Source: Notospermus geniculatus (Eukaryota; Nemertea; Pilidiophora; Heteronemertea; Lineidae). Taken from it: a stretch of DNA of 64,000 nucleotides. The DNA is taken from positions 382,111 through 446,110 of the forward strand of contig NMRB01000231.1 of the NCBI GenBank assembly GCA_002633025.1, given 5' to 3'. Below the pieces are notes generated by a model. That model had not been told where the DNA came from and searched no databases. It was given only the letters and a program-made list of their open reading frames with translations. Position 1 is the stretch's first letter; the number at the start of each line of letters is the position of its first letter. This document shows, piece after piece, positions 22,501-30,230 of the stretch. The translations under genes and the position numbers were made by a program.

Positions 22501-25500
22501 AGACTTAAGATTCTTTGTGAAACTGGGCCCAGCTCATCGAGAGAGCCGCTCCACAAAACGTAGGCGCTTGCAGCAAACGAGGAATAGTCCTGACGCTGAG
22601 GTGGGTTTCGTGTGCATGAGAGACGTCCGACTAAACTATAGAAATTATGAAAGAGGGGTTTCAGGCGGTCATGCACACGAAACCCACCTCAGCGCCTGGA
22701 CTAGAAAGGGTTAACGGCCTTACAGCACAATAGCTGAAATGTACGTTTACGCGGGTTTGCAATCGTTGTGGACCGTTGAGTAAACTGATGACCAATGACG
22801 ATCACTTGCGACAAGCGCCTGCTTTTGCTGAAGTCTCACAGTTAAACTCACCTGAAGATAAACTGTTCATCGTAAACGAGGGTTTAATTATGAGAGTTTT
22901 GCACATCATTCAATAATCCGCATTATTCAATAATCCACATTATTCAATAATCCACGTTATTCAATAATCCACATCCACGCACCCATTAAACTGTTAAATA
23001 GAATCAATCACACGTAACTCTAAGGTTATGTAAATCCTTTGTCAGGCTGATAGTGAACTAATCGGTTGCCCGCAAATGGAAAATAGTTTACGCACTTCGT
23101 GAATAAGGTCTTAGGGCCCATATTTATAAAACTATTAAATCTAAGTGTGACATTTATCCTTTGTTGACAAAAGCAAAGGTAAGCATCGTATGTTTATGAA
23201 TATACTATGGACCCAGGAGCAGCACTTTGACAAGTTCCTGCACACATCATAGTTTCCTGGAAGGGTGTCCCTCTCATGATCAGGCCCCCACCGGAAAACA
23301 TGCCTTCTACAGTTGTAGCATCCTGAATAATAGTAGTGTACCGTAGTCATTGTAGTGGCAGTTTGTTCCATCGTGGTGCTGCTTTGGCGAGGGCTTTGCC
23401 TGCATCATGAAGTAGAGGGTGTAAGCACTGCCATGCCTACATCAACACAATCAGCCAAGGAGCCATGACGCTTCCGCCGCCATGCAAAACGAGTTGAACA
23501 TCTCAGCTCATATTTATATAAGCAATTATTGACGTAGTCGAGTGGTGTCATGTGCCTAATTCTTGCCCACACAACAATCAAACTTGAAGTTGTTCGACTT
23601 TCCAATGTCCAAGTCGCTTGAGAAAAAAATTCGGTCAAATGTGATAATAGGGCATTAATAGGGTGGTTGAGATCCTTAATACGTAAACTATACGGATCGA
23701 AAGTCTAAGATCGAAAAGTACACAAAACTTGTTCTCTTATATAGAATTCTATCCGTATACCTATAAGGATCCGTCATTAGTCGCTGATCTCAAACAATGC
23801 TGATCTGGAACAATTGGTGAATCGTGGCTAAACGTTGTTACAGGCCTCACCTGGCCGTTCCGAAAATTCGCTATTTTATGTTCTCATATAATTTTCAGAA
23901 TTCTTCAAACGCTCAAAGGCGTCCTCCAGTAGCGAGACCGTCATAGGTTTAGCTGTAGCATTCGTTATAGCCGTAGTAGTAGCAGTTGGCGCCATTTCTG
24001 TGGCTATTATACAGTGTGGAAAACGGAAGGAAGGCAAGACCTCTATTTAATTAAAAACAAGATCATTATACATGTACATATTATTTGTGTCTGACGGATC
24101 CTTGTGTCGATTTAAAGTCGACCCATATTCATAAACATACTTAAGTCAAAGTGTGATACTTATCTTTTGTGTTGAACAAAGGACGGATAAGTGTCACACT
24201 AAAGCCCAGTTCACACTGCCACGATTCCGACCACGATGCCTCTACGAATCCTCTGAAATATTTTCGTAGAGGGATCGTGGCCTTAGTGTTACAATGGGTG
24301 CGGATTATCACGAAAAACAAGAAGTCTGTAGGAAGGCATCACGAAGCCTATAGGAACACCACGAAAGCATTTCGTAGAGGCATCGTGGTCGGAATCGTGG
24401 CAGTGTGAACTGGGCTTTAGACTTAAGTACATGTAGTTTTATGAATATGGCCCCTGTAGGTATGATCTTAGCACTGCCCGTATCTATTGTCAGCAAGTCG
24501 ACGAACAATACGGGCAATGCTATTATCATACCTACGCTAAGAGGGCTTTGTGAATCAGGGGCCGTATGCATAAAACATCTTAAGTGTAAAATTTCCCTTA
24601 TCTTTTGTTTGGAACAATAGTTTAAGGGAAATTTTGCACTTAAGATGTTTTATGCATACGGCCCCAGGCCCCTGATTCAGACCAACAGTGATACTACTGT
24701 TTTATAATTTCACCCTCCACGTATGAGCTCGGCAATCTCCATAATCGGATCTGAAACCCCTCAAACTTTGGTCAGTTACAAAATGTCCGTACCCTCTATA
24801 CCCCATCCCGTCATTTAAATTCACGGTGATTTGAATTAAAATGACGTGTATACATGTATTTTGTTTCTTCCTGCAGCTGATGTCACGAAGCCGACCCAGG
24901 CAGAAGACAGCGAAAAACAAGCGGACACTGGTCGCGATCAGAATGAGAATGGAGATCCGAACACAGACGCATCAGCTGATGATGAGCGTAATAGGCCTAC
25001 TTCCACAGTATCAACTGTGTAACCCCAGCCTACCTGTAACCATAACCATATTTTTGCGCCCGAATACCAGAGCAGAGAAAGATGAAAATGGCATATTCTT
25101 CTTTATCTGGTCAAAATTCAATTGTTACGCGATCAAACCCTTTATACATGTATCTATATATCCAAAATGGGTGGGAGACTGCGTTACATAAAACTCGTTA
25201 TTGAAAATTATAGTCCATTGTTTCAGAAATCATTGTATATAAACATACAATACGAAAATTGCATAACTCATTTGATGTTTTAAATCAATTTCATTGAGCA
25301 ATTAAATAGCTCAATCGAAACATCAATAAATATCTCCTTCCTAAAGCCTCGTTTAACTTTCTTTTCGTCTAATTATCAAAATATCACCTACCCTTCCTAC
25401 CCTTTCTACACATAGAGACAGAGCCGTTTCATCTACATCAGGCTGCATGAGTTGAAAAACAGATTTCATTTTTAGAAGCGGCAGTAAAACTGATTAGGGG

Positions 25501-28500
25501 GGTTGTTCACGTAGTAAACGGATTAGGTTAATCTATAGAAGAGTATCCCACGGGCCGTGATGGGCTTGTTCCTGATGATACAGAAGCCAACTCATCGATA
25601 TCGCTAATAGATTATGGTCCACTGATCGATTTGACAATAACGGCGTCTACGAAAATGCACCCTTGGCTCAGAGTGTTGGCAGGCTATCAAACGTAACATC
25701 TCGGACACTACGCTGGCAAACAATATAGAGTTTTCGCAAAGCCCCCGAAACGCCAACGCGAACGTCTATCCTTTTGTTCGGTGCTCTCTTCGTAGCATCG
25801 AACAATGGGTTTGGCGTTCGCGTTTGCGTTTCGGGGGCTTTGCGAAAACTCCCTCATGTTTATTTGCCCGATTCCTTCAAATGGTGTGACTAATGGACAA
25901 AATCGCACTTCCCTCGTGCATGGTTAGAGGTGTTTCGGCATGCCGTCAGCTAGTGTCGCGCAACACGCTCGCACGCTTGGCGGGAACTTCCCGATAGGTC
26001 ACGCGAACGGACTGGATGCGTCACAGTCAAGCCGTCAGCCGGTCGCGGCCAGAGTTGTTTATCGTTAAGATCCCACGAACTTGCAACGTGCACATAACCA
26101 GCCTCAGGTTCCACCTGCGCCGGAAATAAGATTAACTTGTTATTGAGCCTTCGATCGAATTAATATTGATTGAGCAATGCTGCTGAAGCCACAGTACCGG
26201 TATTGGGAGGGTAGAAGGCCACCCAACAAACGCCCGTTAAATCCTCCCATCCTAACGCCATAATTCGGCACTGAGGTTCAGGCCTTGACTTCCAAGTTCC
26301 ATGAAATGACTTCCTTCGCCCAGAGAATCCACGTGAATGCTCGTGGTATTCACTTCTTGGCCGCGCTGCAAGTGACAACGCTTGTTCCCATTGATGGCGA
26401 CTGATGAAAGGGATCGCCCAAAGCTGCCATGCGACTAAAGTACTTTTCCGTCCATTAGCTGATCAAAGACCTGACGTTAAGCTGGTAAAGTTCACTGGAT
26501 CTCATAATCTTTATGATATGCGACATACTGTATAGCCTACATGCATACTTTAGACATGGGAGGTGTATCGGCCTCATGCCAATTCTTTGTCGCACAATTC
26601 TTTAATTATTTTAGCACATGTAGACAAATTGCTCCAGACTGGTTCTTTCCGATTCTCAGGCAACCAAACAAAATTTCTATTTATATCACGAGGTATTTTC
26701 GTAACATTTCTTCCTGAAGAGGCTTTCATACAAGTTGATTGCTTTAATTTGAATAAAAAAGAGAATTGCAGATTTTTTTCTCGATGAAAGCTCTCCCAGT
26801 AGACGTTTGCATTACGCCTTCACCTGAGGTAGCAGCAATGGGAATCGATAGAAAATCGGGCGCTGGCATGGGTGGTTAACCGGAATGATCGAGGCTGCTA
26901 CATGAAAGAAATTCAATTAGCCACCTCGGGGAGGCTATTAAACTTAGTACCCCGGCTTCAATGAACAGACACATTCATAATTAGCAAGCTTTCAATACGC
27001 AGTGCTCAAATTATCGATATCTTTTAGTTGAAATAATTTACCATAACGTGACAGGCAGAGTTGTCTGCTGAAATTCAATATGTCAACAATTATGAATCGG
27101 ATTGAATTCTTAATCCCTGCCGCTGAAATGCACAGCCATGCCTCCTCAAATGAGCGGCACAGTCTTCTGTGCGCGTAGAGAAGGATCTTGGCCTTCGACC
27201 TTGCTGGATGCTGGCACCACCTGATGCCCAAAGGGAACGGATGGAAATGATAGAGTCATGCGTGTTCATTATGACGTTGATAATGACGCAAATACTTGGG
27301 ATCAAAGCCAACCCGCTTGTGCTCGGTCTGAATGCTATTTAATTCGGATATCGGATGATATAAATTATCAACGTACGTATACATGAACATGGCAGGTAAA
27401 AATAATATTGCAGAAAAAAACGGCTTTATTTCACAAGCATGAAATGGATGTGAAAAGGCGTCGAAAAAAGACGAACTCAAACACACATACACCAAGAACC
27501 GATTGATGAGCAAATGACCTGAGGCATTTGGTTACCATTTCACAATTTCAAATTATTTCCCCACCAAATTCGTTCGATGTCAGGGAAATTCAGTATCGGT
27601 GAGGTACAGAAGATGGACATCTAAATTTAACATGGCATGGTGTAGCCAAACTTCAAGTAATTTTCGGTGTTATTGTATCATTTCCACCAATACCAATCAT
27701 ATTATCATTATATCGCCTTTCTTTAGCAAAAGGTAGCCCTTGGTTTCAAATGTTCAAGGCCCAAGGCTAGGCCCCACCTAATGCTTGAAACTGCACTGCA
27801 GGACTGAGGCAACGACGTACAGCATCCGGGTCTCCCCTGGAAAGGCGTATAAGCCCCCTGGTGGCGAAAATGAGCATATCAGCTTGATATCGATTACGCT
27901 GTCAATGACATGAAACGAAATGCACGCTGTGTTCAACCTGATCGGTACACACGTCATGTAACTTGTACCAGGCTAATTCTCCGAGCGATGTTTACTGATC
28001 TCATGAATCTCATCTTCCTGTAACATGTCTGAACACCAGAGATCGTCGGGGGTTGCTGTTGTGACATCATAGCACAAATCAGCTTTCCATTTGTCATTTT
28101 TCAAAGGGCACCTGATCCAATACAAGATATGCATTCTGTAGACAAAAGAAATCGCTACAGAGACACAGTATCATTATTCCAAAATTGCTTCGTATCTCTC
28201 TATTAAACAAACCTGGGGCGTGGGTGGAGTTTCCAATAATATCGCCGTGGTGCAGTGCATCCTCAGATTCAGGTCATTGGAGGAGATGTCTCATAGACCC
28301 TGCCTTTGAAAGGATGGGTGCAGTGGGCCAACACCTACTCTCAATGCCGTATCGCCTTCACTGAAAGCCTTTGCATAGGCAAGCAGCCTAAAAGAGGTTA
28401 GGCGTTATCTCATCCCCAGGATGTCTATATCTTATTAGGCATTTTGCCTAATGTTCCTTTGATGATACCTTGGGCAGATCGCCTAATGTAAAGAGTCGGC

Positions 28501-29152
28501 AAAATGCCCAGCCGGATATTTTGCCTAAATTTTGCATCATGCGATTTGCCCAATCTTTACATTAGGCGATCTGCCTACGCATTACCTATTAAGGAACATT
28601 AGGCAATGCCTAACATGATAGACATTCTGGCGAAAAGATATGCCTAACCTACATTAGGGTGGCTTTGTCTATGCAAAGGCTTTCCGTTTAAAAGTGACAT
28701 CTGACACTTGGCTTTGGGTAATGGACTCGATTCCCTCGGCAGGTGTGACAGGAATCAGAGTCCCCAGGAATCCATGTCCGGTATAATTGTTGAAATAGGG
28801 ATTAGGATATATGGCTAACCATGACAATTCGAGTACAACATCACAATTATAGCAGATTTTTGTAACTAGTTTAAAACCTCTGTAGTCTAACAATATTAGT
28901 ATTTCGCCAATCCGCCGAGAGATTTTGTTGAACAACGACAACAGGTACCAACATAAACCTGAAATGACGGGCGTGATTTGGGGGTTTTGAGCCCCCATGA
29001 AACATTTATAGTCTACAACCAAACTAAAACAGAAATGATTGATAATGCCCTACCGATGTGTTGACCTCCACATCCCGCAGGTTATCCAAATCATCCTTAT
29101 GGTTATGCCTATCCACGAGCTCAAAGAGATTCGACTGTCCTCCACGAGGCAT
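4551..29152 (-). CDS. SLC6 Na+/Cl- dependent glycine/amino-acid transporter
   Basis: Exons in transcript order are 29054-29152 (proposed first), 11834-12041, 10252-10386, 9902-10045, 9630-9792, 9217-9349, 8648-8782, 8378-8481, 7849-7973, 6469-6581, 6199-6327, 5487-5696, 5093-5266 and 4551-4730. All join in phase through GT-AG sites, giving 683 residues, a normal SLC6 length. TM1 has [10 protein letters not shown] near residue 86, with Gly where monoamine carriers have Asp. TM6 has [11 protein letters not shown] near 349, followed by SYNKYHNNC, as in glycine-transporter and ATB0,+ members. The large second loop has the conserved cysteine pair and four N-glycosylation sites (NHT, NRT, NET, NMT). 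TM8-9 has [14 protein letters not shown]. It should be a plasma-membrane symporter; the exact substrate is not settled. Exons at 7000-7124 and 7520-7623 are duplicate copies from an assembly overlap. The tail ends ETTM, a possible PDZ ligand. The body is certain; exon 1 is inferred from phase, ATG and an upstream stop. Confidence 0.93.
4802..4929. mobile_element. MITE family B, copy 1 (ATAGGGAGTTTAAGA ends)
   Basis: ATAGGGAGTTTAAGAGACCA continues into CACGCTAACGATAA and is mirrored by TTATCGTTAGCGTGTG-ATCTCTTAAA at the right. Related hairpins lie at 13313-13396 and 19651-19802. It sits in the last SLC6 intron. Confidence 0.75.
5838..5955. repeat. Degenerate GGCGAAATGG-type repeat
   Basis: Words such as GGCGAAATGG, GTAGGCGAATGG and CAGGCGAAATGGC recur irregularly. 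The same vocabulary appears at 30045-30230 and 47930-48072. No regular period is visible. Confidence 0.5.
6004..6149. mobile_element. Foldback MITE, AAGCAAGGTTCATTGGC ends
   Basis: AAGCAAGGTTCATTGGCGCA at the left pairs with TGTGCCAATGAACCTTGCTT at the right. The inner arms contain GGATCCGGTCCG and related words. It is non-coding and lies in an SLC6 intron. Confidence 0.8.
6671..6926. mobile_element. Foldback MITE rich in GGTTC/GAACC
   Basis: ACTCTTAGCCAAAAAGGTTC is mirrored by GAACCTTTTCGGCTAAGAGT. The interior contains more than a dozen GGTTCT or AGAACC words, so it can form many alternative stems. It lies in an SLC6 intron. Confidence 0.8.
6972..7817. repeat. Unmerged contig overlap, left copy
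   Basis: This block is nearly identical to 7821-8656 and the two are separated only by NNN. It holds SLC6 exon copies at 7000-7124 and 7520-7623 and ends inside the exon that is complete at 8648-8782. The simplest reading is two haplotypes of one region placed side by side at a contig join. Confidence 0.85.
7818..7820. other. Three-N contig join
   Basis: NNN separates the two copies of the duplicated block, at the exact position where the left copy breaks off within an exon. Confidence 0.95.
7821..8656. repeat. Unmerged contig overlap, right copy
   Basis: This is the second copy of 6972-7817, with exon copies at 7849-7973 and 8378-8481. Exon sequences differ by a silent change (CTT versus CTC Leu), and the introns carry small indels, as expected for alleles. 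Confidence 0.85.
8861..8989. mobile_element. MITE family A, copy 2
   Basis: The ends GGAGTTTTTGCAAAGCCCCC and GGGGTCTTTGCGAAAAC and the central ATGCCACGAAGAGAGCACCG match the copies at 3666 and 25728. It lies in an SLC6 intron. Confidence 0.8.
10701..10928 (+). CDS. Small unassigned ORF in an SLC6 intron
   Basis: A 75-codon ATG frame starts [12 protein letters not shown] and has an acidic stretch ([13 protein letters not shown]) and a PPPP run near residue 59. The composition looks more protein-like than a random frame, and an AGAAGTAAGT at about 10907 could be a splice donor. I recognise no family. It might be the first exon of a transposon-derived or lineage-specific gene, or chance. It lies antisense to the SLC6 intron between the exons at 10252-10386 and 11834-12041. 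Confidence 0.2.
   Translation: MIDESLLGQDKGLEQDRLLFLLDDDVESDFMKPRLHDEPLYQTKQDFLTCVCAVNLPPPPENLIISNYRSKWISL
12830..12902 (-). repeat. tRNA-derived SINE head
   Basis: On the minus strand a pol III A box (TGGCGTAGTGGCTCAGG) is followed about 35 bases later by a B box (GGTTCGATCAA). The intervening stem-loops do not pair as a functional tRNA. It resembles the head of a tRNA-derived SINE. Confidence 0.55.
12925..13010. mobile_element. Short foldback, second copy
   Basis: CATCCTCCATAGCAGAGC...CCCTGCTGTGGGAGAATG, with a central CTCTTCTTCGAGTGAATGAAGAG hairpin split over 12952-12975, is the inverted counterpart of 4103-4190. It follows directly on the SINE-like head. Confidence 0.55.
13313..13396. 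mobile_element. MITE family B, copy 2 (nearly pure hairpin)
   Basis: AGGGGATTTAAGAAATCAAA at the left pairs with TTTGATTTCTTAAACTCCCT at the right, with ACGATAAAGGTTAAC arms. The loop is only a few bases. Confidence 0.8.
13397..16566. other. Intronic or spacer DNA without a supported gene
   Basis: Apart from one family A MITE at 14993-15112, I see no supported exon here. It lies in the proposed first SLC6 intron and upstream of the first TNFR-like gene. A 5' exon for that gene could hide here. Confidence 0.4.
14993..15112. mobile_element. MITE family A, copy 3
   Basis: GGAGATTCGCAAAGCCCTCG at the left and CGGGGCTTTGCGAAAACTC at the right are inverted repeats around the family's GCGACGAAGAGAGCACCG core. 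Confidence 0.8.
16567..17420 (+). CDS. BCMA/TACI-like TNF receptor, divergent copy
   Basis: Two exons (16567-16759 and 16933-17420, GT-AG, phase 1) encode 226 residues. An in-frame TAA at 16531 precedes the ATG. Residues 27-62 form one cysteine domain with the spacing of the downstream paralogue and of BCMA: C27, then H40 where the second cysteine should be, C43, C47, C58 and C62. YFDPG replaces the usual FD-x-L ligand-contact turn. A Thr/Pro stalk (66-98) leads to one membrane span (about 100-121, [20 protein letters not shown]) and a basic stop KRRRK. The tail is acidic and holds TNEE, which fits a minor TRAF2 consensus. There is no death domain. No clear signal peptide is present, as in BCMA itself, although a missed upstream exon is possible. 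Role as a cytokine receptor is inferred. The gene lies antisense within the proposed first SLC6 intron. Confidence 0.65.
17673..18158. repeat. 3' UTR block duplicated at 19013
   Basis: From TTACTTAGTCAGAAGCATGA to GGTCCTCGATTTCTC this block matches 19013-19495 in direct orientation with scattered substitutions and indels. It covers the 3' UTR and poly(A) signal of the TNFR-like gene. Confidence 0.8.
17814..17819 (+). promoter_or_regulatory. Poly(A) signal of the first TNFR-like gene
   Basis: AATAAA lies about 395 bases beyond the stop codon in an AT-rich stretch following TGTGTTTTTATA. The same hexamer is preserved in the duplicate at 19143-19148. Confidence 0.5.
18484..18849. other. 366-N assembly gap
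   Basis: The gap separates the two copies of the duplicated 3' UTR block. Open frames running through it are meaningless. Confidence 0.99.
19013..19495. repeat. Second copy of the TNFR-like 3' UTR block
   Basis: This block is the direct repeat of 17673-18158, including AATAAA at 19143-19148. Divergence looks like several percent. It may be an allelic overlap at a gap or the 3' end of another paralogue whose body is missing. Confidence 0.75.
19651..19802. mobile_element. MITE family B, copy 3
   Basis: AGGGAATTTAAGAAATCAAA and TTTGATTTCTTAAACTCCCT are inverted ends around ACGATAAACGTTAACG arms. It has a longer unpaired centre than the copy at 13313. Confidence 0.8.
20422..20465. repeat. 44-bp near-perfect palindrome
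   Basis: TGGGTAATTTCAAAGTTGG and CCAACTTTGAAATCACCCA pair around a TTAAAA centre. It lies about 360 bases upstream of the second TNFR-like ATG. It is probably a very small foldback. Confidence 0.75.
20828..25022 (+). CDS. BCMA/TACI-like TNF receptor with intact cysteine domain
   Basis: Four exons (20828-20858, 21487-21651, 23899-24033, 24877-25022) encode 158 residues, all joined in phase 1. Residues 1-25 are a good signal peptide ([20 protein letters not shown]). One cysteine domain has C28, C41, C44, C48, C59 and C63. Spacing 13-3-4-11-4 is almost that of BCMA (13-3-4-9-4). FLDPL at 33-37 puts D-x-L at the position that contacts BAFF/APRIL in vertebrate BCMA, TACI and BAFF receptor. A short stalk precedes a single span (about 80-103) and a GKRKE stop. 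The tail is acidic and Asp/Glu/Asn-rich with KPTQAED. The third intron would use a GC donor (GGAAG/GCAAGA); without that splice the frame ends soon after at TAA 24048-24050 with tail GKTSI. Family membership rests on motif spacing. Binding of a BAFF-like ligand is inference. Confidence 0.72.
21009..21198. mobile_element. Foldback MITE, AAGCCAGCAGCACACC ends
   Basis: AAGCCAGCAGCACACC at the left pairs with GGTGTGCCGCTGGCTT at the right. Internal GGTGTGCGCTGG repeats the motif. It lies in intron 1 of the second TNFR-like gene. Confidence 0.7.
21731..22080. mobile_element. Foldback MITE, GGGGCCTGATTCACAAAGC ends
   Basis: GGGGCCTGATTCACAAAGCA is mirrored by TGCTTTGTGAATCAGGCCCC. The interior holds many CTTAAG, AGTGTA and ACGTAGA words typical of these foldbacks. 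It lies in an intron of the second TNFR-like gene. Confidence 0.85.
22236..22387. mobile_element. Foldback, TCACATGGGAAGAATAA ends
   Basis: TCACATGGGAAGAATAACGG is mirrored by TTATTCTTCCCATGTGA, followed inward by GTCGCAAGTGA/TCACTTGCGAC arms. It directly precedes another foldback. Confidence 0.8.
22394..22530. mobile_element. Foldback MITE, GGGCCCAGTTTCACAAAGAA ends
   Basis: The ends GGGCCCAGTTTCACAAAGAA and TTCTTTGTGAAACTGGGCCC are perfect inverted repeats, with ACTTAAGTCTAAA arms. It belongs to the GGGCC/CACAAA group. Confidence 0.88.
22589..22698. mobile_element. Foldback, CCTGACGCTGAGGTGGG ends
   Basis: TGACGCTGAGGTGGGTTTCG continues as TGTGCATGA and is mirrored by TCATGCACACGAAACCC-ACCTCAGCGCC. 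It is a simple hairpin with a loop of about 45 bases. Confidence 0.75.
22907..22974. repeat. 17-bp tandem repeat, about four copies
   Basis: TTATTCAATAATCCACA is repeated head to tail about four times with single-base changes. Confidence 0.85.
24121..24455. mobile_element. Foldback MITE split by a TA-flanked MITE
   Basis: The left arm ACCCATATTCATAAAC, CTTAAGTCAAAGTGTGATA pairs with a right arm ending GTTTTATGAATATGGCCCC. The right arm is interrupted at 24202-24417. When the insert and one TA are removed, the arm reads GATAAGTGTCACACTAGACT and pairs with the left one. Confidence 0.8.
24202..24417. mobile_element. Nested MITE, AAGCCCAGTTCACACTGCC ends, TA target
   Basis: AAGCCCAGTTCACACTGCCA is mirrored by TGGCAGTGTGAACTGGGCTT. 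TA at 24200-24201 and 24418-24419 is the target duplication. Inner arms are CGATTCCGACCACGATGCC and its complement. Confidence 0.88.
24558..24665. mobile_element. Foldback MITE, GGGGCCGTATGCATAAAAC ends
   Basis: GGGGCCGTATGCATAAAACA and TGTTTTATGCATACGGCCCC are perfect inverted ends with CTTAAGTG arms. It is flanked by AATCAG/CTGATTCAG sequence that itself belongs to another foldback end, so elements are stacked here. Confidence 0.85.
25325..25330 (+). promoter_or_regulatory. Possible poly(A) signal of the second TNFR-like gene
   Basis: AATAAA lies about 300 bases after the stop codon at 25020-25022, in AT-rich DNA. This is a position-based guess. Confidence 0.4.
25728..25852. mobile_element. 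MITE family A, copy 4
   Basis: GAGTTTTCGCAAAGCCCCCG and CGGGGGCTTTGCGAAAACTC are perfect inverted ends, making this the best-preserved member of the family. Confidence 0.88.
25853..28362. other. Intronic DNA without a supported gene
   Basis: I find no exon, RNA gene or clear repeat structure here. Reading frames are short and of low coding quality. It is the upstream part of the proposed first SLC6 intron. Confidence 0.4.
28363..28685. mobile_element. Foldback with GCCTAA/TTAGGC interior
   Basis: GAAAGCCTTTGCATAGGC at the left pairs with CTATGCAAAGGCTTTC at the right. The interior is dominated by ATTAGGC and GCCTAAT words in both orientations, including GCGATCTGCC arms. Confidence 0.75.
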
Positions 29153-29187
29153 CACAGACCAGTGTCAGTGTTTGTAAACAAACCTAT

Positions 29188-29195
29188 TGACGTCA
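29188..29195. promoter_or_regulatory. Perfect CRE palindrome TGACGTCA
   Basis: TGACGTCA lies 36 bases upstream of the proposed SLC6 start codon at 29150-29152. It is the consensus CREB/ATF site. Use here is inferred from position only. Confidence 0.35.
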
Positions 29196-29724
29196 CTACC
29201 GCTTAAAAATGCGTTATAATCCTGGAGCAGACGTGCAGTTATCGCTACATGCCATGACATTCACGATCAGAGGATTACTTCGATTGAAGTTGACAGCCAG
29301 GGAGGCACTACAAGGAAGGGAGGGAAATGCCACACATTGCCATGCGTCGTTTACATAAGAACGCTTCCCGAGGCAACCGAAAGACAATTTGTCGTCGCAT
29401 GCCGCGTTCCTTTCATATTCCCATAAGCATTGGAATCTCGTTCATCGTCGGATGAACTCAGTTGCTAGGTAGAGATGTATCGAACAGAACCCAATGCAGA
29501 ATCAATACACGGCCTTGGTGGTCTGCTACACGCAATCAGGTTCGAATGCCAGTGATCAGCATTTCGTCTCCAAATTTCAATGATACATGTACAATAAAAA
29601 GCCACACACACGACTGAGAACTTCTGACATTCTCAGGGTGCAGATAAGAGTAGATGCTGTCCACCAAGATGTAGGGCCGTGGCAACCAAGATTGGTTGCC
29701 ATGGAAATGACATAATAAACACCA

Positions 29725-29781
29725 CCAATGGACGACGCCCCATCCTGGATCTCTGATTGGACGAAGTTTTGTTATTGGCGG
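29725..29781 (+). promoter_or_regulatory. CCAAT-box cluster, possible promoter
   Basis: CCAAT at 29725-29729, GATTGG at 29755-29760 and ATTGGCGGG at 29773-29781 (inverted CCAAT plus an E2F-like core) lie close together. They could serve the DUF1761 gene, whose 5' UTR appears spliced, or the divergent SLC6 gene. Confidence 0.25.
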
Positions 29782-30044
29782 GAACTGACCTCGTTTGCTT
29801 TGTTCGGGATGGCGTCTGCGCTACACTGTAGGCTCCATATGATTGATAGATGCAGAGGTGATTGTGTGTATCTTTATGACATCAAACAGCAGCCTAGTCG
29901 ACAGAATTTGTGAATTTTTCGATTTGTGAGACACTCTGGTAAGTAGGCCAGGTTTTTAGATGGCACTAGCCCAGCTTTTTTAGATGGCACCAAAAATAGA
30001 AGGGGCCGACTCATCTCAGGGGCGTCTGCCCATTCCGCCTAGGC

Positions 30045-30230
30045 ATGACAGGCAATTTTGGACAAGGCGGAATAGGAAAATGCGAATAGAGGCAGAGGCA
30101 AGATGGGATAGAAGACAAAGAGTGGAAAAGGCAACATGGGAAAAGGTGAATTGGGATAAGGCGAAATATACTTTTTGAAGGCGATGATGGGAGAAGCAAA
30201 CAAACTGAGAGAAGGCGAAATGGGCATTGA
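30045..30230. repeat. Degenerate GGCGAAATGGG-type repeat
   Basis: Imperfect words such as AAGGCGGAATAGG, GGCAAGATGGG and AAGGCGAAATGGG recur about every 12-20 bases. Related tracts lie at 5838-5955 and 47930-48072. Confidence 0.55.
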
